Below, piece after piece: positions 1 through 8,718 of a stretch of 36,237 bases of DNA. Origin of the DNA: CAYMUR01 sp964393615 (GTDB lineage Bacteria > Planctomycetota > Planctomycetia > Pirellulales > Pirellulaceae); the NCBI GenBank assembly GCA_964393615.1, contig CAYMUR010000052.1:1-36237 (forward strand), read 5' to 3'. Position 1 is the stretch's first letter. Each line of letters begins with the position of its first letter. The position numbers and the translations under genes were made by a program. The notes beneath the pieces were generated by a model, which saw only the letters and a program-made list of their open reading frames with translations, ran no database searches and was not told the DNA's origin.

Positions 1-1920
1 GCCAATGTCACGAAGAACTTCTGCATCCAAGCGATAACGGGGTCCACGGGCGAACAGGCGATTGGCAGGATCGTCCACATCCTTGCGCCAAGCGGATTGT
101 TGTCGAAATGTGCGGCTGTTTACCATGAACCTCAACATGTTCTTCAGATCCCAGCCGCTGCGATAAAGGTCGACTGCTAACCAATCCAGCAATTCAGGAT
201 GTGTCGGTTGCTCACCTTGAAGACCGAAATCTTCGGGGGTACGTACCAGGCCATCACCGAAGGTACGTTGCCAAATTCGGTTGACAAGAACTCGTGTTAC
301 GAGAGGATGGTTAGGGTCGATGAGCCATTGGGCTAATCCGAGACGATTACGCGGTAGGTTTTCTGGGAATTGACCCATCACATGAGGGGTTCCAGGCTCT
401 AACGGTTCACCAATCGGACGGTGGTATTCACCCCGTTCAAGGACCTTGGTAATTCGCATTGTTGGCATGTCCTGTGCCACAAGTGTTGTCGTAAAATATT
501 GTTTGGCATCCGCAAACTGGACAATGAGTTCCCGAGCTTTGGGCGACAAAGTGTCCGAGCCAAAAGGGCTTGTGCCATCTGCGATGAGATCGAGTTTGTC
601 TGCGGCCTTGCTGTTTTTCCATTTCAATGCTGTTTCATCGGACAATGATGACTTGTTATTGAATAGGATCTCTACTTGGGATATCAACTCGGTTCGAAGA
701 GACTCGAATTGATTCCATTGGACCCACCCTGCTTGACTGCTGGGCGCTTCGATCGCCGGATGGTAGTTGTAGGAGTTGCCATCCAGGGAATGCTCCGTGG
801 TACTGTTGAAGAAGGCCAACAGGCGGTAATATTCTGTTTGCGTAATCGGATCGTATTTATGGGTATGACAACGGGCACACGTGAGAGTCATACCAAGTAA
901 AACAGTTCCCAGCGTTTCGGTACGGTCGAAATTATTTTTGACTTGAAATTCTTCCGGGATTGCTCCACCTTCGCCGGTACTGGGGTTCATGCGTACAAAA
1001 CCGGTTGCTACTTGTTGTGCTAATGTCGGATCAGGTAGAAGATCACCAGCCAGTTGCCAGGTAATGAACTGGTCAAGCGGAAGGTTGTTGTTGAAGGCAT
1101 TAATCACCCAGTCTCGATAGGGATAAATTCCACGGCGATTGTCCAAATGAAGGCCATGGGTATCTCCGTACCTCACGGCATCGAGCCAGTAGCGGGCCTG
1201 GTGTTCCCCAAATCGAGGGCTGGCAAGCAACACATCGACGTACCTTCCATAGGCACCGGGCTTGTTGTCGTGTAGCAATTGGTTCAACTCATCAAGGTCG
1301 GGCGGTAAGCCGGTTAGTACCAGCGAGACTCTTCTCGCCAGAGTTGCCAAGTCGGCTTCGGGGGCAAAATCAATGCCTGCTGCTTGCAGACCATCTAATA
1401 TGAACGCATCGATAATTTCGTTCCGTTGGGCATTGGGAGAGGACCGTGGGTGGCCGAGTTTGGGAGGCACAAATGCCCAGTGCCTGCTGTATTTTCCACC
1501 TTCTTGAATCCAGCGGGCGATAAGGTTTCGTTCGCTTGTTGTTAGCTGCTTATCGGCATCGACCGGTGGCATCGGATCTGATGCGGAGTAAATACGCTCT
1601 AAGATCTCACTGTTGGATGGATTGTCTTGATCTACTGCACGATAACCACCTCGGTTCGCTGTTGCCGCTTTTTGACTGTCAAGACGTAGCTGGTCGGGAT
1701 TATCTGTGGAAGGGCCATGGCAGACAAAACATTTATTGGAAAGTAACGGTAGGATGTCACGCGAAAAATCAACTGATTTGGCGAAATCCTTGGGCTGATT
1801 GCACCAGGCCATGGAGGGAATAGCTGCCATTAGCGAGCTGAACAATAATCCTTGAGCTATCTTGCGTAGAGATTCGACCATGCGTTTAAAAATGTTGCTA
1901 GTGGGTGATGGAGCCATCAT
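1..1920 (-). CDS. Planctomycete-type cytochrome c / DUF1549 / DUF1553 exported protein, C-terminus cut by window edge
   Basis: The minus-strand frame stays open from an ATG pair at 1920/1917 to base 1, about 640 codons, so the C-terminus lies outside the window. An internal ATG at 1881 would place a basic start directly before a hydrophobic stretch (FSSLMAAIPSMAW), a typical signal peptide, and is an equally good start; neither has a clear ribosome binding site. Counting from 1920, a heme-type CFVCH motif lies at residues 64-68. A DUF1549-like region follows, with a second CxxCH (CARCH, followed by THKYDP) near residue 345. The DUF1553 signature FPENLPRNRLGLAQWL then appears and continues to the edge. 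This architecture is expanded in Planctomycetes and usually sits beside sulfatases or DUF1501 genes. The biochemical role is unproven; a periplasmic redox or polysaccharide-related role is usually proposed. Family assignment is firm, function is not. Confidence 0.93.
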   Translation of the reverse strand, partial: MMAPSPTSNIFKRMVESLRKIAQGLLFSSLMAAIPSMAWCNQPKDFAKSVDFSRDILPLLSNKCFVCHGPSTDNPDQLRLDSQKAATANRGGYRAVDQDNPSNSEILERIYSASDPMPPVDADKQLTTSERNLIARWIQEGGKYSRHWAFVPPKLGHPRSSPNAQRNEIIDAFILDGLQAAGIDFAPEADLATLARRVSLVLTGLPPDLDELNQLLHDNKPGAYGRYVDVLLASPRFGEHQARYWLDAVRYGDTHGLHLDNRRGIYPYRDWVINAFNNNLPLDQFITWQLAGDLLPDPTLAQQVATGFVRMNPSTGEGGAIPEEFQVKNNFDRTETLGTVLLGMTLTCARCHTHKYDPITQTEYYRLLAFFNSTTEHSLDGNSYNYHPAIEAPSSQAGWVQWNQFESLRTELISQVEILFNNKSSLSDETALKWKNSKAADKLDLIADGTSPFGSDTLSPKARELIVQFADAKQYFTTTLVAQDMPTMRITKVLERGEYHRPIGEPLEPGTPHVMGQFPENLPRNRLGLAQWLIDPNHPLVTRVLVNRIWQRTFGDGLVRTPEDFGLQGEQPTHPELLDWLAVDLYRSGWDLKNMLRFMVNSRTFRQQSAWRKDVDDPANRLFARGPRYRLDAEVLRDIG

Positions 1921-2209
1921 ATCATGCGCGAGCAATGACCAAAATTCTATTTTATAACAATCTTCGCTGCGATGCTCTGACTGCTGTTTCTTACTATTGT
2001 AAATGCTTGGCATAAAGGAATTAGTCGGCAAAAATAACAGGAATGGTGTCTCATGGCCTTTGCTCTCAGGATAGGACCCCAAGAGTTAGGAATAGCTCGC
2101 AGTCGGTGTGTCATCTCGTTGTCGAAGAGGCCATGGCACTTTATCATGGTTACCATTGCCAAGGCGATACACTTGTATTTTAAACCACTCACCTCTCGGG
2201 AGATAATGT

Positions 2210-3049
2210 ATGAACACGACTCGAAATAGCCGACGCCGGTTTTTGTTGACAACTTCAAGTCTTTGTAGCGGAGCCTCAATTTTTGGACTTGTTCGACCAC
2301 TTGCCTATGCGGCACCAAAAAAGAATGAATGGATAACGCTATTCGACGGCCAAACCCTTCATGGCTGGCACAAGAATCCACACAAGATTCCCCATGGTAC
2401 AGGGGGACAGTGGCAGGTTGAAGAAGGTGTGATTACTGGTGAACAGGATCCTCCTGGTTCGGGAAACGGTGGGATTTTGCTGTCAGACGCGAAGTTTGGC
2501 GACTTTGAAGTGATGATTGATATGAAGCCAGATTGGGGAGTTTGTTCAGGGTTCTTCCTGCGAGGTAATGACCGGGGTGAGTGTATTCAAATGATGGTGG
2601 ATTATCATGACAATGGTAACATTGGTCACCTTTATGGAGAGGGTGTTGGTGGATTCAACACACGAACCTTTGATATCAATGGAAAGTATGATACTGACAA
2701 GAACCTAGTTGGCATCACCACGGCAAACGAGAAGTCGGCAGAAGACGTAGGGTTAATTCATAGCTGCCAGCCGTCGGAATGGGTCAACGCCTGGAAGGTA
2801 AACGACTGGAACACGGCGCGCATCCGAGTGGAAGGCAAGTACCCGCGCGTCACAACCTGGATCAATGGGTTGAAAGTCAACGAGTTTGACGGGAGCAACA
2901 CTACGAACCAAGGATATCTGGAAAAAAAAGAAGTGATTCTCAACGCTTTGGGGACCGCAGGAAGCATTGCCGTGCAGGTGCACGGCGGTGGTGGATGGCC
3001 AGTCGGAGCCAAATGTCGCTGGAAGAATATAAAGATTCGAGAACTATAA
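2210..3049 (+). CDS. Tat-exported DUF1080 (3-keto-disaccharide hydrolase-like) protein
   Basis: A 279-residue protein. The N-terminus carries a twin-arginine signal (SRRRFLLT at residues 7-14, then a hydrophobic stretch ending near AYA), so export in folded form is expected. The mature part begins EWITLFDGQTLHGWH, the usual opening of DUF1080, and continues with GGILLSDAKFGDFEV and SGFFLRGNDRGECIQMMVDYH, the beta-sandwich core of the family. Some DUF1080 members hydrolyse 3-keto-glycosides, and planctomycetes carry many paralogs. The length is normal for a single-domain member. A GGGAGA ribosome binding site sits 6 bases before the ATG. The next gene is convergent, so the two are not an operon. 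The exact substrate cannot be read from sequence. Confidence 0.92.
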   Translation: MNTTRNSRRRFLLTTSSLCSGASIFGLVRPLAYAAPKKNEWITLFDGQTLHGWHKNPHKIPHGTGGQWQVEEGVITGEQDPPGSGNGGILLSDAKFGDFEVMIDMKPDWGVCSGFFLRGNDRGECIQMMVDYHDNGNIGHLYGEGVGGFNTRTFDINGKYDTDKNLVGITTANEKSAEDVGLIHSCQPSEWVNAWKVNDWNTARIRVEGKYPRVTTWINGLKVNEFDGSNTTNQGYLEKKEVILNALGTAGSIAVQVHGGGGWPVGAKCRWKNIKIREL

Positions 3050-3203
3050 GTAGCAGGTCGGTTCGCGATTGGACAGGATCGAATAACGTGTACCGAAATC
3101 CAGGCTGGCGACTACTTTTGCAAGATTCTATCGACCACAGACCAGGTTGATCGTTGGTGAGGTCGTTCTATGACTGCCGTTCTATGACTGCGCTGCTGAG
3201 TTG

Positions 3204-4523
3204 CTACCAGCCTTTCCAGCTGCCATCGGCGTTACGGTATTGTCGGTAATCCATTTTCTTATCATAAGGCAACTGCGCGATATCCTGTTCTTTGACTTGT
3301 ATTCCCAAACCGGGCCGAGTTGGCAGTGGAACGAAGCCGTCGTCCAATACGAATTCATGTTCCACGTACTCATTAAAGCGATGAAACCAGCTTGCGGAGA
3401 CTTCTTGAATAAGAAAGTTGTTCACAACAGCATCAGCCTGGGCCAGCGCTGCAAAGTGAATAGGACCACTAGCATTGTGTGGAGCCATGAGGATCTGCGC
3501 GTCATCGGCCAGTCGGGCGATGTGCAGAAAGTTATCGATTCCAAAGCTATGACTCACATCAGGTTGTAAAAATGCGCAGGCACGGGCGTCGATCACTTCT
3601 TTGTAATTGCGAAAGCTAAAAAGTTTTTCGCCGGTCGCGATGGGAACAGGGCTGTTCTCCGAGATAGATTTCAGTGCCTGGACGTTTCCGACCTTACAGG
3701 GCTCTTCCAGAAACAGAGGACGGTAAGGAGCCACACGATGTGCAAAAGCGAGGCTCAGCGTCGGACTGGGACTGCCGTGAGTGTCGAGCATTAGTTCCAC
3801 ATCAGGGCCGACTTCTTCACGGACTGCCTTGACAATTTCAGTACACAATTGCAATTCGCGATGGTCCATCGGCCAGGTGCGACCTTCAAGGGGATTTCCT
3901 TTCAGTCCCCGTGCACCCTTTTCGACCGCCTGTCGAGCAGCGCGACGGGCCTTGTCGACCGACTCGAAATTAATCCCGCCATGATAGACCTTGATGCGAT
4001 TACGCTGTTTTCCACCCAGTAACTGATAGACGGGAACCTGCAATGCTTGTCCGGCAAGATCGTACAGTGCCATATTCACAGCAGCGATTGCACTTCCCAG
4101 AATTGGGCCACCTTTCCACGGCAGACGATTGGTAATATCGGTGCAGATGGCACTCACGTCCAGTGGGTTACGTCCGACCAGTAGCGTATCCCATTGATGT
4201 ATGGCGGTTTGTACGATGGGAGAAATCCATTCCCCACCACCTTCTCCCCAGCCGCTCAGGCCGGCATTGGTTTCCAGTTTTAGAAATAACCAAGTCTTAA
4301 AGGAGCTCGAAACTGCCCCGCCCGTTTTGGCGTCAATGCGTGCCTGACCGGTGGCCACGTTAAACATATAAGTTTTCAGACCGGTGATTTTCAGTTGGGC
4401 CGAAGATTTTTCGGCTGCCGCCGCGGCTAGCAAAGCGCTGATGGGCACCATCGTGGCGGCCAACTGGCTGCTACGTTGGAGGAATCCGCGTCGAGAATCG
4501 CGAGCCGATTTTGATGCAAGCAT
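3204..4523 (-). CDS. Enolase-superfamily sugar-acid dehydratase, D-galactonate dehydratase type, with Tat signal
   Basis: A 439-residue mandelate racemase/muconate lactonizing enzyme family protein. The N-terminus has a twin-arginine motif (SRRGFLQ, residues 10-16) and an alanine-rich hydrophobic segment to about residue 42, predicting export. The capping domain starts near residue 45 and the barrel follows. Metal ligands are seen as D247 (LMLDTHG), E273 (FLEEP) and E299 (TGEKL), and the acid/base pair as H249 and H349 (MAPHN). The D-E-E spacing (26 and 26) and H-H spacing (100) are the same as D183/E209/E235 and H185/H285 of E. coli DgoD, so dehydration of D-galactonate or a similar aldonate is the best guess. 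Starts at ATG with GAGGT upstream. The unusual part is the export signal, since characterised members are cytosolic. Another sugar acid as substrate is possible. Confidence 0.92.
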   Translation of the reverse strand: MLASKSARDSRRGFLQRSSQLAATMVPISALLAAAAAEKSSAQLKITGLKTYMFNVATGQARIDAKTGGAVSSSFKTWLFLKLETNAGLSGWGEGGGEWISPIVQTAIHQWDTLLVGRNPLDVSAICTDITNRLPWKGGPILGSAIAAVNMALYDLAGQALQVPVYQLLGGKQRNRIKVYHGGINFESVDKARRAARQAVEKGARGLKGNPLEGRTWPMDHRELQLCTEIVKAVREEVGPDVELMLDTHGSPSPTLSLAFAHRVAPYRPLFLEEPCKVGNVQALKSISENSPVPIATGEKLFSFRNYKEVIDARACAFLQPDVSHSFGIDNFLHIARLADDAQILMAPHNASGPIHFAALAQADAVVNNFLIQEVSASWFHRFNEYVEHEFVLDDGFVPLPTRPGLGIQVKEQDIAQLPYDKKMDYRQYRNADGSWKGW

Positions 4524-4738
4524 GAGATAACCTCGTGGACAATCAAAAGTAGAGCAACCAGCGGCCGCACCGAAACGAAATCGTGGTGAGGCTGGTCTGC
4601 GTGGCTTGACAGTCCTATGCTACCACCTGCTGACGAGGATTTTAATGACTCTTATCGAAATTCAAAGAGTTTCCTGTCCGGCTTTAGGGACTGTGCTGGA
4701 CGGGTGGCGAGCAGTTGTATGGATGACTGGAGGCGGGT

Positions 4739-5617
4739 TTATTGGGCCATCGTGTCATAGATGGCCTTGGCGATTGCTGCAAGTTTCAGATCAACGCTGA
4801 GGCAGGTTCGTTCTGGTCCTGGTGGCAGCTGTTTTGCCATGATCGATACGGTGTACGCGCCATTTGGCGCCAAGACGAGACCCACGTCACAACGTACGCC
4901 ATGAAGGGTGCCCGTTTTGTGGCCAGAAAGGGTTCCTGGCGGAAGTAGTAAAGGAATGATGTTATTGAGCTGTTGTTTTTTCAGAATGTCAAGGACACCT
5001 TTTGTCGACGTTTCCGACATCAAGTCTCCTCGGTATAGCATCTCGAGTAATGTTGACATGTCATTCGGTGAGGACACATCGGACGATTCCTCGGAAAAGC
5101 CGGTAGCATTTCGATCAATTTGGTCTGTCGACAGTCTTTCGTCAACCATTTTGTTCGTATGAAGGGGGTTTTTCGGATCTAATCCGACAACATCAAATAA
5201 TAATTCTTTGCAGTTCATGGGGATCTTGATAGAGGACAATCCTATGGCGTGCATGGTTCGGTTGACGTTTTCCTTGCCCACCATCGCGCAAATGATATCG
5301 GTTGCCGTGTTGTCACTGATGATGATCATCATCGTCGCCAAGTCATGTACGGTTGGCCGAAGACCTGGGGCCAGTGTTTTCAGCAGTCCACCACCGGGGG
5401 CGAGATGTGTGCCAGTCAGCTCAACCCGTTGCTGAAGGTCAATCCTGGCTTCGTCTACTTGGCGATATAACTCGACCAAAAGGGGGACTTTGAGTGTACT
5501 GGCGGTGAAAAATAATGTATCTGCATTGTGTTGAATTGTTTTGCCACTCTCTAGATGTTTTGCGCTGACACCAATCATTCCAGGTGTCTCGGCAATCAAT
5601 GATTTTACGGAGTTCAC
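4739..5617 (-). CDS. Class A beta-lactamase-fold serine hydrolase, apparently cytosolic
   Basis: 292 residues from a GTG start, which is supported by an AAGGAGAGGA ribosome binding site just upstream; a stop lies in frame before it, so no longer signal-bearing form exists. The serine hydrolase triad of motifs is complete: S40-T-L-K43 (SxxK), S101-D-N103 (SDN) and K234-T-G236 (KTG). The omega-loop glutamate motif (ExxLN) of true class A beta-lactamases is not visible between residues 155 and 190, where the sequence reads VDERLSTDQIDRN. With no signal peptide and no omega-loop Glu, antibiotic hydrolysis in the periplasm is unlikely. It belongs with the broad Beta-lactamase2 (PF13354) group of unassigned serine hydrolases. 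The gene stands alone on its strand. Confidence 0.9.
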   Translation of the reverse strand: MNSVKSLIAETPGMIGVSAKHLESGKTIQHNADTLFFTASTLKVPLLVELYRQVDEARIDLQQRVELTGTHLAPGGGLLKTLAPGLRPTVHDLATMMIIISDNTATDIICAMVGKENVNRTMHAIGLSSIKIPMNCKELLFDVVGLDPKNPLHTNKMVDERLSTDQIDRNATGFSEESSDVSSPNDMSTLLEMLYRGDLMSETSTKGVLDILKKQQLNNIIPLLLPPGTLSGHKTGTLHGVRCDVGLVLAPNGAYTVSIMAKQLPPGPERTCLSVDLKLAAIAKAIYDTMAQ

Positions 5618-6424
5618 AACGTCCTCTCCTTCAACGGTTTGAAAAATTTATTTTGTGGAATGAAAACAGGTCGTAAACGGGCGACAACCTGGTGTTCGAT
5701 CAATGGATTTATCTTTGCTGTTCTTTGTTCTGTTTCACCAAGGGGTATCACGGTTTAAGTTATGGCCGGACGGGTATCTAAACCAGCCCAGTTTGTCTTT
5801 CATAGCGCAGGACCAGACCTTTTCAATACTGTCGAACCACTTTCACTTCCAAGCTGTTCACTTTAGAAACCTGTCTCGCGATGTTCCCAGTTAGCGAAAC
5901 TGGTTTGATTCCCAAACATGGTATTCGATCGTTTGGCATTGGTTGGTATTTTTGATGAGGTGGGTGCAACAATACATTGGAGCCAAAGATCTTTCCTGTT
6001 GAAAAAATTGGTCCTCCAGACCAAGCCCCAAGAAGCACGAGCCTGGAAAGTGGTGCTGTCGTGACGTTGCTTGTGCGGCATGATGTGGGAACAAAATCAC
6101 GAATCAGGCCATTGCAACAACGATGATAGGTCGATTGCCATAGGTATAGCGGGCATGGTTCCCATGGTGGCATGCAAGGTTGCATTCTCGAATGGATCTG
6201 GTTGTAGGTAGCTTGATGGGTTGTGACTGATTCTTGGTTGAAGTCCTACTCGCTGACGAACATGCGCGGGAGAGTTGAACGCGGTAGATCCAGTATTATC
6301 ATCTTCCCCTTTAAAACCATTACTTCAGACCACCATTCACCAATGCGATTGCCCCCAACTACGGGAGTAGTAAGGATGATGGACTCTGAGCCAACATGCG
6401 TTTTACTGAATACGGCTATGCATT
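5618..6424. other. Intergenic stretch without a supported gene
   Basis: About 800 bases between two minus-strand genes. Several overlapping frames up to 120 codons exist here, but none has a ribosome binding site, a sustained domain or a consistent coding look. A fragment resembling a serine-protease nucleophile motif was examined and not accepted. It could hold the remains of a decayed gene or the 3' trailer of E2. No clear terminator hairpin was seen. Confidence 0.5.
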
Positions 6425-7678
6425 CTACTCGCCAGCCAACGACGGGCCAGCATTTTCCAAAAGACTTTTGAGTTGTGCCAGAAATTTAGCGGCCATGACA
6501 CCGTCGACGAGCCGATGGTCTGCCGACATGGTCAAGGTCATCACGCGGCCTGGTCGCATGGTCCCGTTTTCAACAATGACCTGTTCACGAACAGCTCCTA
6601 CCGCCAGGATGCCAGATTCCGGTGGATTAATGATTGCACTGAATTCTTCCACACCGAACATGCCAAGGTTACTGATGGTGAAGACTCCATTCCCAGCATT
6701 TGCGACAATACCGCGGCGAGCCTCGCCAATAATACGTTTTGATTCTTGTGAAAGTTGTTTCAGTGACAAGTTTTGAACATGGCGAATAACGGGAACGACC
6801 AAACCGTCGTCCAGGCCCACGGCAATGCCAATATGTGCGCCAGGTTCCTCGATCATTTCGTCTCCGTCAATGCGGCTGCGAAAGGCTGGAAATTGAGTCA
6901 AAATCCTGCCACAAGCCAACACAACCAGATCGTTAATCGAGCAACCTTCGTGCTGTGTGTCGCGAAAGACTCGATAGAGTTCGTCGGCCAGGACCGTTGT
7001 TCTTACATAGAAATGTGGTATGGACTGTTTCGAGACAACTAGCCGTTCACCAATACGGCGGCGCATTTTGCTGATAGGACGTCGAATTGCATCAGCGGAT
7101 TCACCGCTAACCGTCGTGCTGGTTGTTTCCGTGGGTGGTGCTGCATTCCGGCACTCCAAGTCGGTCGACAGGATTCGTCCACCCGGGCCGGAACCTTTAC
7201 CGATTGATTTCAGATCGATTTCCATCTGCCGGGCAAGACGCCGTACCGCAGGCGAGGCAGGATACGAGGGGCCAGTCGCTGTGGGGGAATCTGCTTGGTG
7301 ACCGGACGATTCTACGGTGGGCTGTCCGCTGGAACGCGGAGGGGCTACGTTGACAGGTGGTTCGGGTGACGTTGCATCGCTAGCTGCCAAATACGTTTCC
7401 AGATCGGAATTTGATTCGGCGAAATAGGCAATAGGTTGCTTGACCTCAATGGTGTCCCCTTCGACAGCAACGATTTTTGCTAGACGTCCTGCAAAGGGCG
7501 ATTCGTATTCTATCGTGGCCTTGTCCGTTTCGATTTCGCACAAGATGTCACCCAGGGAAACGCGGTCGCCTTCGCCCAGGTGCCAGGTTAGGATCGTACC
7601 TTCTTCCATCGTGTTTCCGGCTTCCGGCATGAGAATGGGGACCACTTTTGGGGAAGAAGCGTCACTGGGAGGGGCCAT
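6425..7678 (-). CDS. Dihydrolipoamide acyltransferase, E2 of a 2-oxoacid dehydrogenase complex
   Basis: 417 residues from the ATG at 7678; an upstream GTG at 7723 is in frame but adds only a non-conserved leader. One lipoyl domain occupies residues 11-85 with the lipoylated lysine at K53 (IETDKATIE). A proline- and alanine-rich linker follows, then a peripheral-subunit binding domain near residues 145-180 (SPAVRRLARQMEIDL). The catalytic acyltransferase domain ends with DHRLVDG, giving H388 and D392 as active-site residues. It transfers the acyl group from E1-bound thiamine diphosphate to CoA in the cytosol. The gene faces away from the DeoR regulator and fused E1 gene, which is the obvious partner. 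No E3 gene is present nearby. Whether the complex uses pyruvate, branched-chain oxoacids or acetoin cannot be decided. Confidence 0.95.
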   Translation of the reverse strand: MAPPSDASSPKVVPILMPEAGNTMEEGTILTWHLGEGDRVSLGDILCEIETDKATIEYESPFAGRLAKIVAVEGDTIEVKQPIAYFAESNSDLETYLAASDATSPEPPVNVAPPRSSGQPTVESSGHQADSPTATGPSYPASPAVRRLARQMEIDLKSIGKGSGPGGRILSTDLECRNAAPPTETTSTTVSGESADAIRRPISKMRRRIGERLVVSKQSIPHFYVRTTVLADELYRVFRDTQHEGCSINDLVVLACGRILTQFPAFRSRIDGDEMIEEPGAHIGIAVGLDDGLVVPVIRHVQNLSLKQLSQESKRIIGEARRGIVANAGNGVFTISNLGMFGVEEFSAIINPPESGILAVGAVREQVIVENGTMRPGRVMTLTMSADHRLVDGVMAAKFLAQLKSLLENAGPSLAGE

Positions 7679-7809
7679 GTTTTTCTGTTTTCTGTTAGTG
7701 GCTTTAAAAAATGGACGTTGCACGGAGAAGCGACTTTTGGACGGAAATCCTACCGGCTGCTAGGGATTTTCTCAACGTTTTGCGGCACTCTGCGTTTCTG
7801 ACCAAGCGG

Positions 7810-7892
7810 AACCTGGTCCTGAAAGGATCACCAAATAGTCCTATGCAAACCTGAATCAGACATATATAATACACAAAACACATCAAAACCTG
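7810..7892. promoter_or_regulatory. Three AACCTG repeats at 38-39 bp spacing, candidate operator
   Basis: AACCTG occurs at 7810-7815, 7848-7853 and 7887-7892, all in the same orientation, in the region shared by E2 and the DeoR-E1 operon. The last two copies flank the overlapping -10 boxes. DeoR-family repressors often bind spaced direct repeats, so these are candidates for autoregulation and control of both arms. The assignment is inference. Confidence 0.35.
7865..7870 (+). promoter_or_regulatory. Candidate -10 box for the DeoR-E1 operon
   Basis: A perfect TATAAT lies about 75 bases before the DeoR start. The -35 region (around 7842) is weak, which would fit a regulated promoter. Confidence 0.45.
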
Positions 7893-7895
7893 CAA
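7866..7895 (-). promoter_or_regulatory. Candidate divergent promoter for E2
   Basis: On the minus strand TTGCAG (7895-7890) and TATTAT (7871-7866) are separated by 18 bases. The -10 box overlaps the plus-strand TATAAT, so the two polymerases would compete. The E2 leader would be about 180 bases. Confidence 0.45.
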
Positions 7896-7944
7896 TAACC
7901 GATCATAAATGCGACAAAAAAATGACATTAAAGGGGCCTCGGCA

Positions 7945-8718
7945 GTGACATCGGTCAATCGTCGTACCCAGATTATGACGACGCTTTTAGAAAATAAACG
8001 CGTTTCGGTCAGTCGTCTGGCGGCTGATTTAGACGTCTCCGAAGCGACTGTGCGCCGCGATCTGAGGCGGTTGGCAGCCGAAGAAGACATTCAAATTGTC
8101 CACGGTGGTGCAACGCTTTCACCACAGATTGACTATTCCTTCCACGCCAAAGTCCGCAGAAATCCGGATGCTAAGCAAGTCATTGGCAGGTTGGCAGCCC
8201 AGATGGTGGCGGACGGAGACCATCTGTTTGTGGATTCTGGAACGACCTGTTTACAGATGGCTCCTTTACTTCGTTCGCGCAAGCAGGTGTCTGTTATTGC
8301 GACCAGTGTTCGTCTGGCGTCGGAGTTAAGTGCACCAGGCGTGAATGTGGTGATGTTGGGAGGACATTTCCGGCCTGCGCGAATGGACACCATTGGCCCG
8401 TTGGCAGTGAACTCCTTGGAACAGTTGCGGGGCTACACGGCGTTTATTGGTGCTGATGGCTTGAGTGCGGATTTTGGGCCATCGGCCAACGACATGGAGA
8501 GTGCATACCTGCACCAGGTCGTTGTGCGCAATGCGCGTGAAACAGTATTGGTGGTGGATAGTAGCAAGTTTGATGCGACGTCACTGTACCGAATTGCACG
8601 TTGGGATCAGATCAAACACGTCATTACAAACTCTCTTCCATCTCACGAATGGCGTGATTTCTTTCAGAAAAACAACATAGAACTCATCTGTCCTGTAGGA
8701 GTGAGCCAGTATGCCTAA
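7945..8718 (+). CDS. DeoR-family transcriptional regulator
   Basis: 258 residues from the GTG at 7945, chosen because AAGGGG lies 8 bases upstream; an ATG at 7909 is in frame but has no ribosome binding site. The N-terminal helix-turn-helix reads VSVSRLAADLDVSEATVRRDLRRL, the DeoR signature, followed by the HGGA turn. The C-terminal sensor domain has the family marks DSGTT (phosphate-binding loop region), GGHFRP and GADGLS, typical of binding a phosphorylated sugar or related metabolite. The stop overlaps the E1 start by 8 bases, so the two genes are translationally coupled. It most likely represses its own operon and perhaps the divergent E2 through the shared upstream region. The effector is unknown; DeoR control of an oxoacid dehydrogenase is unusual. 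Confidence 0.93.
   Translation: MTSVNRRTQIMTTLLENKRVSVSRLAADLDVSEATVRRDLRRLAAEEDIQIVHGGATLSPQIDYSFHAKVRRNPDAKQVIGRLAAQMVADGDHLFVDSGTTCLQMAPLLRSRKQVSVIATSVRLASELSAPGVNVVMLGGHFRPARMDTIGPLAVNSLEQLRGYTAFIGADGLSADFGPSANDMESAYLHQVVVRNARETVLVVDSSKFDATSLYRIARWDQIKHVITNSLPSHEWRDFFQKNNIELICPVGVSQYA

Noticed and set aside
1947..2381. 144-codon minus-strand frame across the DUF1080 start
   Set aside because: Overlaps the Tat signal of a firm gene and has no recognisable content.
5823..6185. Minus-strand frame with LGAWSGGPIF, like a serine-protease nucleophile motif
   Set aside because: No His or Asp motif, no ribosome binding site and poor coding look around it; probably chance.
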